From: Anaerolineales bacterium
GTDB taxonomy: Bacteria > Chloroflexota > Anaerolineae > Anaerolineales > Villigracilaceae
DNA length: 64,000 nt
Reading direction: 5' to 3'
NCBI GenBank assembly: GCA_016789305.1
Contig: JAEURJ010000009.1
Coordinates: 356,012-420,011, forward strand
Shown: positions 34,047 to 42,162 of the stretch, one piece after another
Numbering within the stretch: position 1 is the stretch's first letter
Layout: each line of letters begins with the position of its first letter
The notes under the pieces: generated by a model
Database searches by the model: none
What the model was told of the DNA's origin: nothing
Seen by the model: only the letters and a program-made list of their open reading frames with translations
Program-made: the position numbers and the translations under genes

Positions 34047-34856
34047 TCAACTCCACAAGCTGGAGAATTTATTTAGTTTATCAGCAACCCCTTTCGCTGT
34101 GCCTTGCATAAAAGGAATGAATTCCAAGAATCCGCCATCCATAGGGATCATGAAGTTAAGCCATTTCAGATCTTTTAAGGCAAACATACGAACTTGAGGA
34201 ACGTAACAGGGAGTTTTCACGAATATAGGTTCTCCATTTTTCTCTCCAACCATAACAGCCACCCCCATGTGTTTCGGTTGAAAAAAGTTTTCATCTAATA
34301 TTGCAAAAGTATTAATATTCATTTCTTGAGGATGGACAAGGAGATTGTGCTTATCCATATTACTAATTTGCATAATATTACCAAGCCAGTTAGTAAATTT
34401 TGGAGAATCCGATTTATTATCGTCCATTCCCGTCATAAGAATCTGATTATTAGTCGCAATAAAGGCACCCGTCTTAAAGCTAGAGGACTTATAATGATGG
34501 TATGGTTGAATTTCTTCAATGAAATCATAGAGTTCAGGATCAGTTTTTGACATTAATGAAACCAATGGCAAACTCTTGAAATCATCTTCAACAAAGCTGT
34601 AAGGGAAATCCGTATTTCTTAAGGGCTTTCCCTTTTTATCTCTAAAATTGCGTTGGTTAGAATAATCTGTTGTAGCATAATTTAACGCTGAGCGAAGATT
34701 ATTTACGTAATTTCCTAAATACCCGCCCAATCGCTTTAAATCTTTGGGGTCTTGGGCAACAGCATAATTTCCACATAACTCTAATGCTTTTTTTGCATTC
34801 TCGTATGCTTGCTCAATCTTAATATTAATATTCTCTAGTGTATACGTGCTTATCAT
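34047..34856 (-). CDS. Hypothetical protein in the AT-rich island
   Basis: The 269-residue product (MISTYTLENINIKIEQAYEN) has a helical first quarter and a mixed remainder. It has no membrane helices and no motif I recognise. The segment RSALNYATTDYSNQR resembles proteins annotated only as hypothetical. AT-rich codon use sets it apart from the window average. It is separated from the next minus-strand gene by a degenerate copy of the 118-base direct repeat (34876-34994). Confidence 0.5.
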   Translation of the reverse strand: MISTYTLENINIKIEQAYENAKKALELCGNYAVAQDPKDLKRLGGYLGNYVNNLRSALNYATTDYSNQRNFRDKKGKPLRNTDFPYSFVEDDFKSLPLVSLMSKTDPELYDFIEEIQPYHHYKSSSFKTGAFIATNNQILMTGMDDNKSDSPKFTNWLGNIMQISNMDKHNLLVHPQEMNINTFAILDENFFQPKHMGVAVMVGEKNGEPIFVKTPCYVPQVRMFALKDLKWLNFMIPMDGGFLEFIPFMQGTAKGVADKLNKFSSLWS

Positions 34857-34875
34857 ATTTATCCAAGGATATTGT

Positions 34876-34994
34876 TTTCGATAATTGACTATTTGTCATC
34901 AATATTTCCAATCCCATTGATACACCAACTCGCTGCGGGGATATGCCGTCCAGCTTCCTACCTTGATGCGAATATTTTATCCCAAATCAGGTGG
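34876..34994. repeat. Direct repeat / gene remnant, left copy
   Basis: About 118 bases match 35902-36019 at most positions with one indel. On the minus strand both encode FGIKY-x2-QG-x-KL-x-G and PQRVGV-x-MGLEIL, but neither copy has an intact gene around it. They look like remains of a duplicated gene end. Confidence 0.6.
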
Positions 34995-35064
34995 TTAAAC
35001 AAAAATGTTTGTCACAGGTGCGGCGAATCCTCGGGAGGTCAAATGCACGGTTTACTAGGCGCTT

Positions 35065-35838
35065 TCACGGTTTGAATCCGACTTGTACATGATACCAATC
35101 TTGGTTCCTCACTGCAAAAAAGTCCACAACCTTTTCGTTGTGCAAGACTCCATATTTGGCTTCATACCCACAACACGCTTGCAAGATACTATCATACGGC
35201 TCGCCAATTCTCCTACCATTTCGTGCCACAAATACTTGATTATCAACCCTTTGAAAATATATTGCCTCGCCCATAATAACAGACGGAACAAACGCTGATT
35301 TAATAACGACAGTCTTATCCCCCGCAGAATACACTACATACTCCATTGCTTGATTTTGAGCCGGACGTGAGTAATCAGTATAACCAAATATGATTTCACC
35401 ATTGAAATTCAGAAATGATTGAACTGGTAAACCTGTTCCGCCATCCATAAATCCTTCCCAGATAATTTCCCCGTTCTTTTCTAAAACAGCCTTCCCATTG
35501 CCTATAAAATACTGAGACTTGAGTTCAAAGATGTTAGCTGAGTTGTCATTGACTGGAACACTGATAGTTAAACTAAACGGAAAATCCCCTGCATTGGGCG
35601 AAGGAATAGGAAGTTGATCGCCATCCACATCAAGAGATGGTGTTGAATCTTGGATTCGGTCATCTGGTATTGGGAGTTTCGTCCATTGAATTGATTCAGC
35701 ATCTCCGATACGAGTTTCACTAATGCTGAAACCTTTGTCCTGATAAACAACATTGCTGGATGCTTTACCTGTGTTGCACGAAACAAAGGTAAATAGAGTA
35801 AGAATAACAAATGCAGCTTGCAGTAGTTTCTTTCTCAT
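35065..35838 (-). CDS. Hypothetical lipoprotein
   Basis: The signal peptide (FVILTLFTFVSC) has a lipobox with Cys21, so it should be anchored outside the membrane. The 235-residue mature part is beta-rich with repeated short hydrophobic strands and no recognised domain. AT-rich composition matches the two genes to its left. It is bracketed by the two copies of the 118-base direct repeat, as if it had been inserted, or the repeats duplicated, with it. Confidence 0.6.
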   Translation of the reverse strand: MRKKLLQAAFVILTLFTFVSCNTGKASSNVVYQDKGFSISETRIGDAESIQWTKLPIPDDRIQDSTPSLDVDGDQLPIPSPNAGDFPFSLTISVPVNDNSANIFELKSQYFIGNGKAVLEKNGEIIWEGFMDGGTGLPVQSFLNFNGEIIFGYTDYSRPAQNQAMEYVVYSAGDKTVVIKSAFVPSVIMGEAIYFQRVDNQVFVARNGRRIGEPYDSILQACCGYEAKYGVLHNEKVVDFFAVRNQDWYHVQVGFKP

Positions 35839-35901
35839 TTCAAGATTTGTGATGTAGATTTTTTACTACTCAGCACCTAATTACGGTATATACAGCCTTG
35901 C

Positions 35902-36019
35902 TTTCGATAATGGTTTATTCTCTTCAATATTTCCAATCCCATTTGCACACCAACTCGCTGCGGTAATGTACCGCTCAACTTCTTACCTTGATACAGATAT
36001 TTTATCCCAAATCGGGCGG
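35902..36019. repeat. Direct repeat / gene remnant, right copy
   Basis: Homologous to 34876-34994. On the minus strand the open reading extends further upstream here (KRGVNRQVSKAARFGIKYLY), so this copy retains more of the ancestral gene. The frame has no start codon with a ribosome binding site and runs into the DUF1801 gene. Confidence 0.6.
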
Positions 36020-36052
36020 CTTTCGATACCTGCCTGTTCACACCCCGTTTCC

Positions 36053-36466
36053 TCAGCTGCCTTTCCCAAAACCGTTTAAATTTGCCGACGCATGGATCAA
36101 TGCCTCGATGTCCTTCCACGGGGCATCGTCAAACGACGAAATATCCATATGCCGCATATAAAGGCGCTCCTCCCCCGTCAACAAAGACTTTGGATCCTTT
36201 AGGAAGACCCCGAGACCAAAACGTAATCTCACACAATTATCCAGGATGTCAACGAAGCATATACCGCCTTTTATCGTACCCCCCTTATCTGGATCATAAA
36301 AGGTGATCCCGCGAGGGTGAATAAGTTCCGCGGCTAAAGGGCTGACTTTTATCACGATATTCCTGATTTCAAGCAATAGATCAACCAAATCCGGGCGTTG
36401 AAATCTGAAAGCCTTTTCAACCTCAGCGAAGGAATGGAAGCGGGATTTAGTCATGGGGATGTCCAT
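36053..36466 (-). CDS. DUF1801-like protein
   Basis: The 137-residue protein contains the compact YdhG/DUF1801-type fold signature: VDLLLEIRNIVIKVSPLAAE followed by GITFYDP and a hydrophobic strand series, ending in DIEALIHAS. Members are small soluble proteins of unknown role, often in acquired regions. The start is ambiguous between ATG codons at 36466 and 36454; neither has a strong ribosome binding site. It marks the right edge of the AT-rich island. Confidence 0.65.
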   Translation of the reverse strand: MDIPMTKSRFHSFAEVEKAFRFQRPDLVDLLLEIRNIVIKVSPLAAELIHPRGITFYDPDKGGTIKGGICFVDILDNCVRLRFGLGVFLKDPKSLLTGEERLYMRHMDISSFDDAPWKDIEALIHASANLNGFGKGS

Positions 36467-36607
36467 ATGTGGTTAGTCAATCCAACAGTTTGCGTCTTGT
36501 CCCCGCTCTTTGGGGATACCTGTGTGGACGGGCGTGGACAATGCCTGGGAGCAGGACTGCGATGCTTGAAAAAGCATAAAATCTCCCAACGTCCAATACA
36601 CGCTTCG

Positions 36608-38242
36608 TTACCTCCCTCTTTGCTTGAAAGTACTTAATGCCTGACATCCTCGACGTAAGATTTCAAGACCGCTTGATGCTTCCGGCGCAACCATTGCCGT
36701 AATACGCATATTGGCTTGCAGGCGAGTATTTGCCTTTGGCAGCCATTCGCGTTTTCCATCCGAACATCGCACCAGTATACATCCGGAAGGAAGCCCAAGA
36801 GAGCGCACTTCAAGACCTACAAAGGGAGCGTCAGCCTGGATAGTGAACTCAACTACTACTGGTTCTTTCAATAAGTGTGCTTCTCCGCCGCGTTTTAGGT
36901 CGCGCTCCAAAAGTGCTTCGTAAATTGGCAAATCTTTCAGAAACTCGGCGGCGGCATATGCACAGAAACAACTCACTAATAAAGGCAACATCTGGGAATA
37001 ATTGCCCGTCATTTCAAGGATGAGCATGATACCTGTAAGGGGAGCGCGAACAATGGCGGTGAAATAAGCCGCCATTCCGACAACCGCGAAAACTGCTGGA
37101 ATCGGCACAATATCTGGATATAAGTTATGGGCAATTTGTCCAATTGCCAAACCAATCAATGCACCCAGTACAAGCAGCGGTGCAAAAATACCGCCAGGAG
37201 CGCCCGTTGCATAACTGGTGGTAGTAAGTAAAAAACGTATTACAAAAAATAAGGGAATGGCGGCGAGAAGCAGATCACCTTTAAGAGCTGATTCGGCTAA
37301 TGTATGTCCACTACCTATCGTAAGCGGAGAAAACCACCCGACAAGCCCAACCATTCCGCCCGTAATTGCGGCAACTGGAAGTATAAAGCGAGCGGGCAAA
37401 CGCGCATACACCTCAATAGTGGTCAATAGACTGCGATTGAATAGCACGCCAAACAAGCCTGCTACTATCCCCAACAAAGCAAATATTGGCAGGGAAGCCA
37501 GCGGAGGTACTGGATAACTTGGAACTGCAAAGATGGGAAATTGCCCTGAACCAATCCGCGCAATAATATCTGCTATCGCCGCCGCGATAAATGCGGCCCC
37601 AAAAACGATGGGCTGAAAATCGCGCCGCACTTCTTCAAGCACAAATACAAGACCTGATAAGGGAGCATTAAATGCTGCGGCTAATCCTGCGCCCGCACCT
37701 GCTGAAATCAATGTAAGACGTTCCCGCTCTGATACTTTTAGCCAACCTGAAATAGCGTCACCCACCGCGCCGCCCATTTGTACAGTGGGTCCTTCACGAC
37801 CCAAAGCCAATCCGCTTCCTATGGCGATGATGCCCCCAAAAAATTTTACTGGCAAAACACGCTTCCATTCAAGTTTGCGGAAACGATGAAGGACGGCTTC
37901 CAGGTGTGGGATGCCGCTTCCGCTGGCTTCGGGCGCGTAACGGCGCGTGATGGCCACTGAAATTCCTGCTCCAAGCATGGTAAACAACACAGGGAAAATC
38001 CATCCCAAGGTTGGCATCGTGTGCGCCCAGGAAAGCAATCCATTTCTAAAAACATCTGCTCCAGTTAATGCGACGCGGAAAAGTAGGGCGGTGATACCGG
38101 CGCAAGCGCCGACCAATGCGGCGCGTGGAAAGATCCATCTTCGTTGTTGCCTGACATCAAGGTATTCTTGAATTTCAGAGCGCACAGAATCGTCTGTATC
38201 TTCGGGAAGTAAAGATTGTTTATCGTCGATTTCTTTTTTCAT
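36608..38242 (-). CDS. ClC family chloride channel/transporter with C-terminal RCK_C-like domain
   Basis: The 544-residue protein has the ClC selectivity motifs GSGIP (108-112), GREGP (148-152, with the gating Glu150) and GIFAP near residue 360. The glutamate in GREGP separates it from fluoride-specific ClC-F proteins. After the membrane part a soluble C-terminal domain of about 80 residues (VVVEFTIQADAPFVGLEVRS) resembles TrkA-C/RCK_C ligand-binding domains, which is common in prokaryotic ClC. It is monocistronic; no clear ribosome binding site is seen. Confidence 0.92.
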   Translation of the reverse strand: MKKEIDDKQSLLPEDTDDSVRSEIQEYLDVRQQRRWIFPRAALVGACAGITALLFRVALTGADVFRNGLLSWAHTMPTLGWIFPVLFTMLGAGISVAITRRYAPEASGSGIPHLEAVLHRFRKLEWKRVLPVKFFGGIIAIGSGLALGREGPTVQMGGAVGDAISGWLKVSERERLTLISAGAGAGLAAAFNAPLSGLVFVLEEVRRDFQPIVFGAAFIAAAIADIIARIGSGQFPIFAVPSYPVPPLASLPIFALLGIVAGLFGVLFNRSLLTTIEVYARLPARFILPVAAITGGMVGLVGWFSPLTIGSGHTLAESALKGDLLLAAIPLFFVIRFLLTTTSYATGAPGGIFAPLLVLGALIGLAIGQIAHNLYPDIVPIPAVFAVVGMAAYFTAIVRAPLTGIMLILEMTGNYSQMLPLLVSCFCAYAAAEFLKDLPIYEALLERDLKRGGEAHLLKEPVVVEFTIQADAPFVGLEVRSLGLPSGCILVRCSDGKREWLPKANTRLQANMRITAMVAPEASSGLEILRRGCQALSTFKQRGR

Positions 38243-38278
38243 GTAATGAGGTTTTGCAAGTGGAAAGTGGAATGAGAT

Positions 38279-38380
38279 TCAATATGGTTCATTTGACTCA
38301 AAAGCGATAATGGGGGCGGATTCCGCGAATTGGCGGCACCTTTCTTCCGTTGCTTCAATTGGTTTGCCTGTGAGTATCAT
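38279..38380 (-). CDS. Possible 33-residue leader ORF upstream of the ClC gene
   Basis: An ATG at 38380 preceded by GGGAG opens a 33-codon frame encoding MILTGKPIEATEERCRQFAE and more, ending in TGA 37 bases before the ClC start. It could be a small protein, a leader or a remnant of a larger gene. Nothing else in the 297-base gap to the DUF4386 gene was recognised. Confidence 0.3.
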   Translation of the reverse strand: MILTGKPIEATEERCRQFAESAPIIAFESNEPY

Positions 38381-38539
38381 GGATAACTCCCTAAAAGGAG
38401 GCCGGCAATTGACCCATGCAAAAGGTCCAGTATTATATTTTTAATAAGTGATAATTATATTTTATCCCAGTTCATGACAATGGACCGTTAAATAAAAAAT
38501 GTCTACCAACATTGTGGCAGATATTTTTGTTTCTGAACA

Positions 38540-39232
38540 TCAGACAGCTTTCGATCCCTGCTCGTTCACCCCTTTGATCAACAGCCACAAGGTCAACCCA
38601 AATTCCGCAATGAATCCAAGCGGCCAGCTGACGTAGGTGATCGCCGTGAAGTCCGGGAACAGGAAGAACTGAAGCGAGGTGGACAGCCAGGTGAAGCAAT
38701 GGACCATCAACACGACGCCCAAAATTTTAGGCAGGAAGCCGGACTTGAAAACCAGATACCCAAGCGGAAAGAGCCAGGCGCCATAAAATATTTGGGCGAT
38801 CATGAATCCATTTTTATACAGGTACAGGAATAACATGGCGAGGGCTTGCAGTTGAGCGGGCTGAAATACATTCAGGTACTCAGGTCCGCTCAAGGTCAGC
38901 TGGCCGGCAAGCAGAAAAATGTCACTGGCGCATTGCACCGCGACCCCTCCCAGGTTCAATAACAGGAACAGCAAGGCAAGGTTTTTATCGACCGGCTGCA
39001 ACACCCTGTACAAGGCCCAGGCGGCCAAAAGGAACAAGAGCGCCGCGAACAGGTCGATCACAAAGCCGAGCCGGAACTGCCCTGCAGAAGCCGTGATGTT
39101 CGCCGCCGTCGTAGCGGCATCTCCGAGCACAATGATCCCGGAACGACCGATCACATCCGCAACGATGTGAATCACGATGTACATGAAATATAGAAACCCC
39201 GCCATTCTTGCATTCTTTTGATTGCCGTCCAT
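38540..39232 (-). CDS. DUF4386 family membrane protein
   Basis: A 230-residue protein with six to seven hydrophobic segments. NARMAGFLYFMYIVIHIVAD at the N-terminus and the helix with LAALYR-like AAWALYRVLQPVDK match DUF4386, a family of small integral membrane proteins of unknown function. CAAGGAG lies 7 bases before the ATG. It is monocistronic and not related in strand order to the flanking ClC gene beyond orientation. Confidence 0.8.
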   Translation of the reverse strand: MDGNQKNARMAGFLYFMYIVIHIVADVIGRSGIIVLGDAATTAANITASAGQFRLGFVIDLFAALLFLLAAWALYRVLQPVDKNLALLFLLLNLGGVAVQCASDIFLLAGQLTLSGPEYLNVFQPAQLQALAMLFLYLYKNGFMIAQIFYGAWLFPLGYLVFKSGFLPKILGVVLMVHCFTWLSTSLQFFLFPDFTAITYVSWPLGFIAEFGLTLWLLIKGVNEQGSKAV

Positions 39233-39458
39233 GTTTTATCTCCTTGATGCCGTGGTATTTCATTTTGTGGGCCGAGCCACAGAGTCCACAGAGTTCTCTG
39301 AGAACAACCTCCTGCTTCTTTGTGCTCTCTGTTTTATTGGTATTAACCGATACACAATCCCCTCCCTACTATAGGGATGACTGCGGTCAAAGTTGCGTGC
39401 TGTTTGTAATTGGTCGGAATACCAAATGTCACCTTCCATTGATTCCCGGGGACTTAAT
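39233..39458. other. Gene-free stretch upstream of the DUF4386 gene
   Basis: About 226 bases without a supported open frame, continuing into the surE terminator. It contains a CACAGAG/CTCTGTG-like short repeat and AT-rich segments that may hold the promoter of the minus-strand gene. Nothing specific can be assigned. Confidence 0.4.
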
Positions 39459-39491
39459 AAAAAAATGCCCACCATCGCTGTGGTGGGCATT
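39459..39491 (-). terminator. Terminator after surE
   Basis: AATGCCCACCA and TGGTGGGCATT pair and are followed by a seven-T run on the minus strand. Confidence 0.93.
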
Positions 39492-39536
39492 GTCTCCGCC
39501 GGGGAGACTTGCCAAGGAGGAGAAGATCACGCTGCT

Positions 39537-40364
39537 TTATTTATCGGCCATGTAGGCGGAAGCTTTCAGCAGCGAAGCTTCAGAAAGAACGGTCTCGTGC
39601 CAGTCCCATGTGTTGACATCGGAGAGGGCACGATACGCGGTAAGGTCAAGTTGTAACGGGGTGACGGAGACAAAGCCGTCTGAGAGGGCACCCACATCGG
39701 TCCCCGACTCAGGGACGCCTGTTGGCGCCTCCCCACCGATCCAATAATACGGACGGCCGCGCGGGTCCACGCGTTCATCGAGGCGGCTGTGATACACGCG
39801 CAGTCCCTGCCTCGTCATGCGAAATCCCTGAATTTCATTTTGTTTCAGGAACGGCACGTTCACATTCAACAACGTATCCACGGGCAACCCATGCTGCAGC
39901 ACGTTTCTCACAGCAATGCTGGCGGCCAATGCAGACGCTTCAAAATCAATGGGACCCACGTAGCCTTCGGGCACTTCCAATGAAACCGCCACGCCGGGCA
40001 GGCCGGCGATCACCGCTTCCATCGCGGCGGTCACCGTGCCGGAATAGGTCACATCATGGCCGAGGTTGGCACCGACGTTAATTCCCGAAACGACCAGGTC
40101 GAATTTTTCCTTGAAGTATCCAAGCGTGGCCAATGCCACACAATCGGAAGGCGCACCGTCACTCCCGAAGGCCTGTGAGCCATCTTCGAGATGAAACTCG
40201 CGGACGCGGAGTGCGCGGTCCAATGTTTTCACATGTCCGCTGCCAGACCAGTTGCGGTCCGGCGCAAGAACCGTCACCTTGCCCAGTTTGCGCATTTCCT
40301 GTGCAAGCGCCAGGAGTCCGGGCGCAAGCACGCCGTCGTCATTCGTTACTAAAATATTTTTCAT
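39537..40364 (-). CDS. surE: 5 prime-nucleotidase SurE
   Basis: SurE hydrolyses nucleoside monophosphates and some short polyphosphates. The metal site ILVTNDDG at residues 4-11, the GSDGAPSDCVALA block and SGINVGANLGHDVTYSGTV with the second metal ligands are all present. The ATG at 40364 overlaps the TGA of the PHP gene by one base, so the two are coupled. At 275 residues it is slightly longer than the 250-residue norm. Its location beside the polyphosphate operon may be relevant to phosphate recycling, though it is on the opposite strand. Confidence 0.95.
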   Translation of the reverse strand: MKNILVTNDDGVLAPGLLALAQEMRKLGKVTVLAPDRNWSGSGHVKTLDRALRVREFHLEDGSQAFGSDGAPSDCVALATLGYFKEKFDLVVSGINVGANLGHDVTYSGTVTAAMEAVIAGLPGVAVSLEVPEGYVGPIDFEASALAASIAVRNVLQHGLPVDTLLNVNVPFLKQNEIQGFRMTRQGLRVYHSRLDERVDPRGRPYYWIGGEAPTGVPESGTDVGALSDGFVSVTPLQLDLTAYRALSDVNTWDWHETVLSEASLLKASAYMADK

Positions 40365-41068
40365 CAACTCACCCAGCCCAGGCGTGTAAAGGCGCTGCCT
40401 ACGTAATTGACCGCCCACATCCCGAGGATGCGGAACGCGGTCCATTCCTTTTGGCGGCGGACCTTCGTTGCACGATTCTGGAGCGCATCAATCAGGTCCG
40501 CTGCGGTGGAGCCTTGAAACTCCGTGGCACCCAGCCCAATGGCGCTGAGGATGTGCGCGTCACTGTTGCCCACTTTGGCGATCGGCAGCTGCTTGGCAAG
40601 CAAGCGCGCCGATTGATTGCTGATCCTGTCGATGGAGGTCCCATTGTGCGCTTCGATTCCGATCAAGATCTTCGCAACATGCGGGTTCTTCAATGCCTTG
40701 ATAATCGACATGGCGCTCAGGCTTTTCATGCCCATACCGCCCGCCATCGGATGCGGCGCGATGCAAAAGCCGCCCAACGCCCCCACTCGTAAAATGGTCT
40801 CCTGCACGGGCAGGCCGGCGGGAACCTTCTCGGTGATGTTGAAGGCCAGCAGGTCTCCGTCCGCGGTGGTGATCTCGATTCCGGGGATCACCTCCACCCC
40901 GTAGGTCGAAGCGAGTTCCATCGCCTTGAGTGAACCGGCAATCTCGTCATGGTCTGTAATGGCGATCACGTCCAGGCCTTGTTCCTTTGCGCGGCGTAAC
41001 ACAGCAGGCACGGAAGCCGTGCCGTCATAGCTATAAATTGAGTGGATATGCAAATCAGCAAGTCCCAT
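40364..41068 (-). CDS. PHP-domain phosphoesterase
   Basis: A 234-residue metal-dependent hydrolase of the PHP family. Metal-binding motifs are DLHIHSIYSYDG (residues 5-16), ITDHDE (37-42), PGIE, APHPMAGG and NSDAH. Related proteins hydrolyse 3 prime,5 prime-nucleotide bisphosphates or act as phosphatases. TGGAG lies 6 bases before the ATG. It is the first gene of a two-gene unit with surE, which suggests nucleotide turnover. Confidence 0.88.
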   Translation of the reverse strand: MGLADLHIHSIYSYDGTASVPAVLRRAKEQGLDVIAITDHDEIAGSLKAMELASTYGVEVIPGIEITTADGDLLAFNITEKVPAGLPVQETILRVGALGGFCIAPHPMAGGMGMKSLSAMSIIKALKNPHVAKILIGIEAHNGTSIDRISNQSARLLAKQLPIAKVGNSDAHILSAIGLGATEFQGSTAADLIDALQNRATKVRRQKEWTAFRILGMWAVNYVGSAFTRLGWVS

Positions 41069-41306
41069 TTCTTACTCCATTTCCGTCTGTATGCATTGGC
41101 GAATCACCGCCAATATATTTTTGTTTATTTTTTGAATATAGCAAATCATTGTCACCAAAGTTTGAGTTAAAGATGTCGAAATTGAGGGGATTGACTCCAT
41201 CTCTCTCATTCATTGGACAGGGGTCCTGTAAAAAAGTTTCATCCATTTTCATTGGATGCAGTGTATCAAGGGGCAATTAAGACCGTATCAAGGCGGGCTT
41301 AAGTTC

Positions 41307-41415
41307 CTGTTAACGTCTGTTTAACGGTCCATCCCGTTTGTACAAAATGAGCTTGGGGTTGTTTACCGTTTATTAACCCGCCCTTGGGTTCACGTTAATT
41401 GACATACAGTATTCT
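41307..41415 (+). promoter_or_regulatory. Pho-regulated promoter of the phoU-ppx-CHAD-sixA-ppk operon
   Basis: From 41362, half-sites occur at offsets 1 (TTTA), 12 (TTAA), 23 (TTGG, weak) and 34 (TTAA), then 11 bases, then TATTCT at offset 49 (41410-41415). A further pair, CTGTTAA-CGTC-TGTTTAA at 41307-41324, lies upstream. A TTGACA at 41399 could give an alternative promoter with TACATA at 41422. These sites fill the 405-base gap between the PHP gene and phoU. Confidence 0.8.
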
Positions 41416-41473
41416 TTCTAGTACATATCCCCAACTCTATAAAATATATTCCCCATTCACGGAGGGAAACCCC

Positions 41474-42157
41474 ATGACATCAGACCTGGACCAGGAAATC
41501 AGAAAAATACGCGACGAGATCATCGTGCTTTCGAGCATGGTCGAAAAGGCCATGATGGATTCATCCACCGCCATGAAGGATCACGACATGAACGCCTCGG
41601 GAAGAATCCTGCGCGGCGATCTCAGGATCAACAAAAAACGCTTCGAGCTGGAAGGTATAATCATTCATAGTATCGCCACCCAGCAGCCCATTTCTCACGA
41701 TCTGCGCCGGCTGACCTCCATGCTGGATATGTGCAGCGAACTGGAACGCATGGGCGATTACGCCAAAGGGATGGCCCAGATCAACCTGAGGTCCGAAGGA
41801 TTGCAGCTTCCGAAAATCCTCTCCGATCTTGCGTACATGGCGGAGCAGGCCGTGGATATGCTCCACCGCGCCATCTCCTGTTTCGTCAACGAGGATATGG
41901 AGGGTGCAACGGGCATCATTGGGGAGGATAATAAGATTGATGCACTCTACAGACAGGTGTATTATGAAGCCATCGACATTGCGGCCGATCATCCGCAGAA
42001 GATCGAATGGGTTAATTATGTCCTCTGGTCCGCACATAACATCGAGCGCTTTGCAGACCGCGTGACCAATATTTGTGAACGCACCATCTTCGTGGTGACC
42101 GGCCGCCGGGCCCAGCTGCAACCGGCAGAGTTTGATGAGATGCCAACGGTGATCTAA
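41474..42157 (+). CDS. phoU: Phosphate signalling protein PhoU, copy 2
   Basis: A 227-residue PhoU with the two helical-bundle repeats; the metal-binding motifs are ELERMGDYAKGM and NIERFADRVTNICERTIF. The start at 41474 follows GGAGGG. It is only 5 bases from ppx and heads the polyphosphate operon. That position suggests that this copy couples phosphate status to polyphosphate turnover, while copy 1 sits with the transporter. Confidence 0.93.
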   Translation: MTSDLDQEIRKIRDEIIVLSSMVEKAMMDSSTAMKDHDMNASGRILRGDLRINKKRFELEGIIIHSIATQQPISHDLRRLTSMLDMCSELERMGDYAKGMAQINLRSEGLQLPKILSDLAYMAEQAVDMLHRAISCFVNEDMEGATGIIGEDNKIDALYRQVYYEAIDIAADHPQKIEWVNYVLWSAHNIERFADRVTNICERTIFVVTGRRAQLQPAEFDEMPTVI

Positions 42158-42162
42158 AGTCC

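Noticed and set aside
35877..36119. Intact 80-residue gene
   Set aside because: It overlaps the DUF1801 gene, lacks a start signal and matches the degenerate repeat at 34876-34994, so it is better read as a gene remnant.
33488..36466. Prophage or integrative element
   Set aside because: No integrase, transposase, phage structural gene or attachment site is recognisable; only composition and repeats suggest transfer.
38243..38539. Fluoride riboswitch upstream of the ClC gene
   Set aside because: The conserved crcB motif sequence is not seen, and the channel has GREGP rather than the ClC-F signature.
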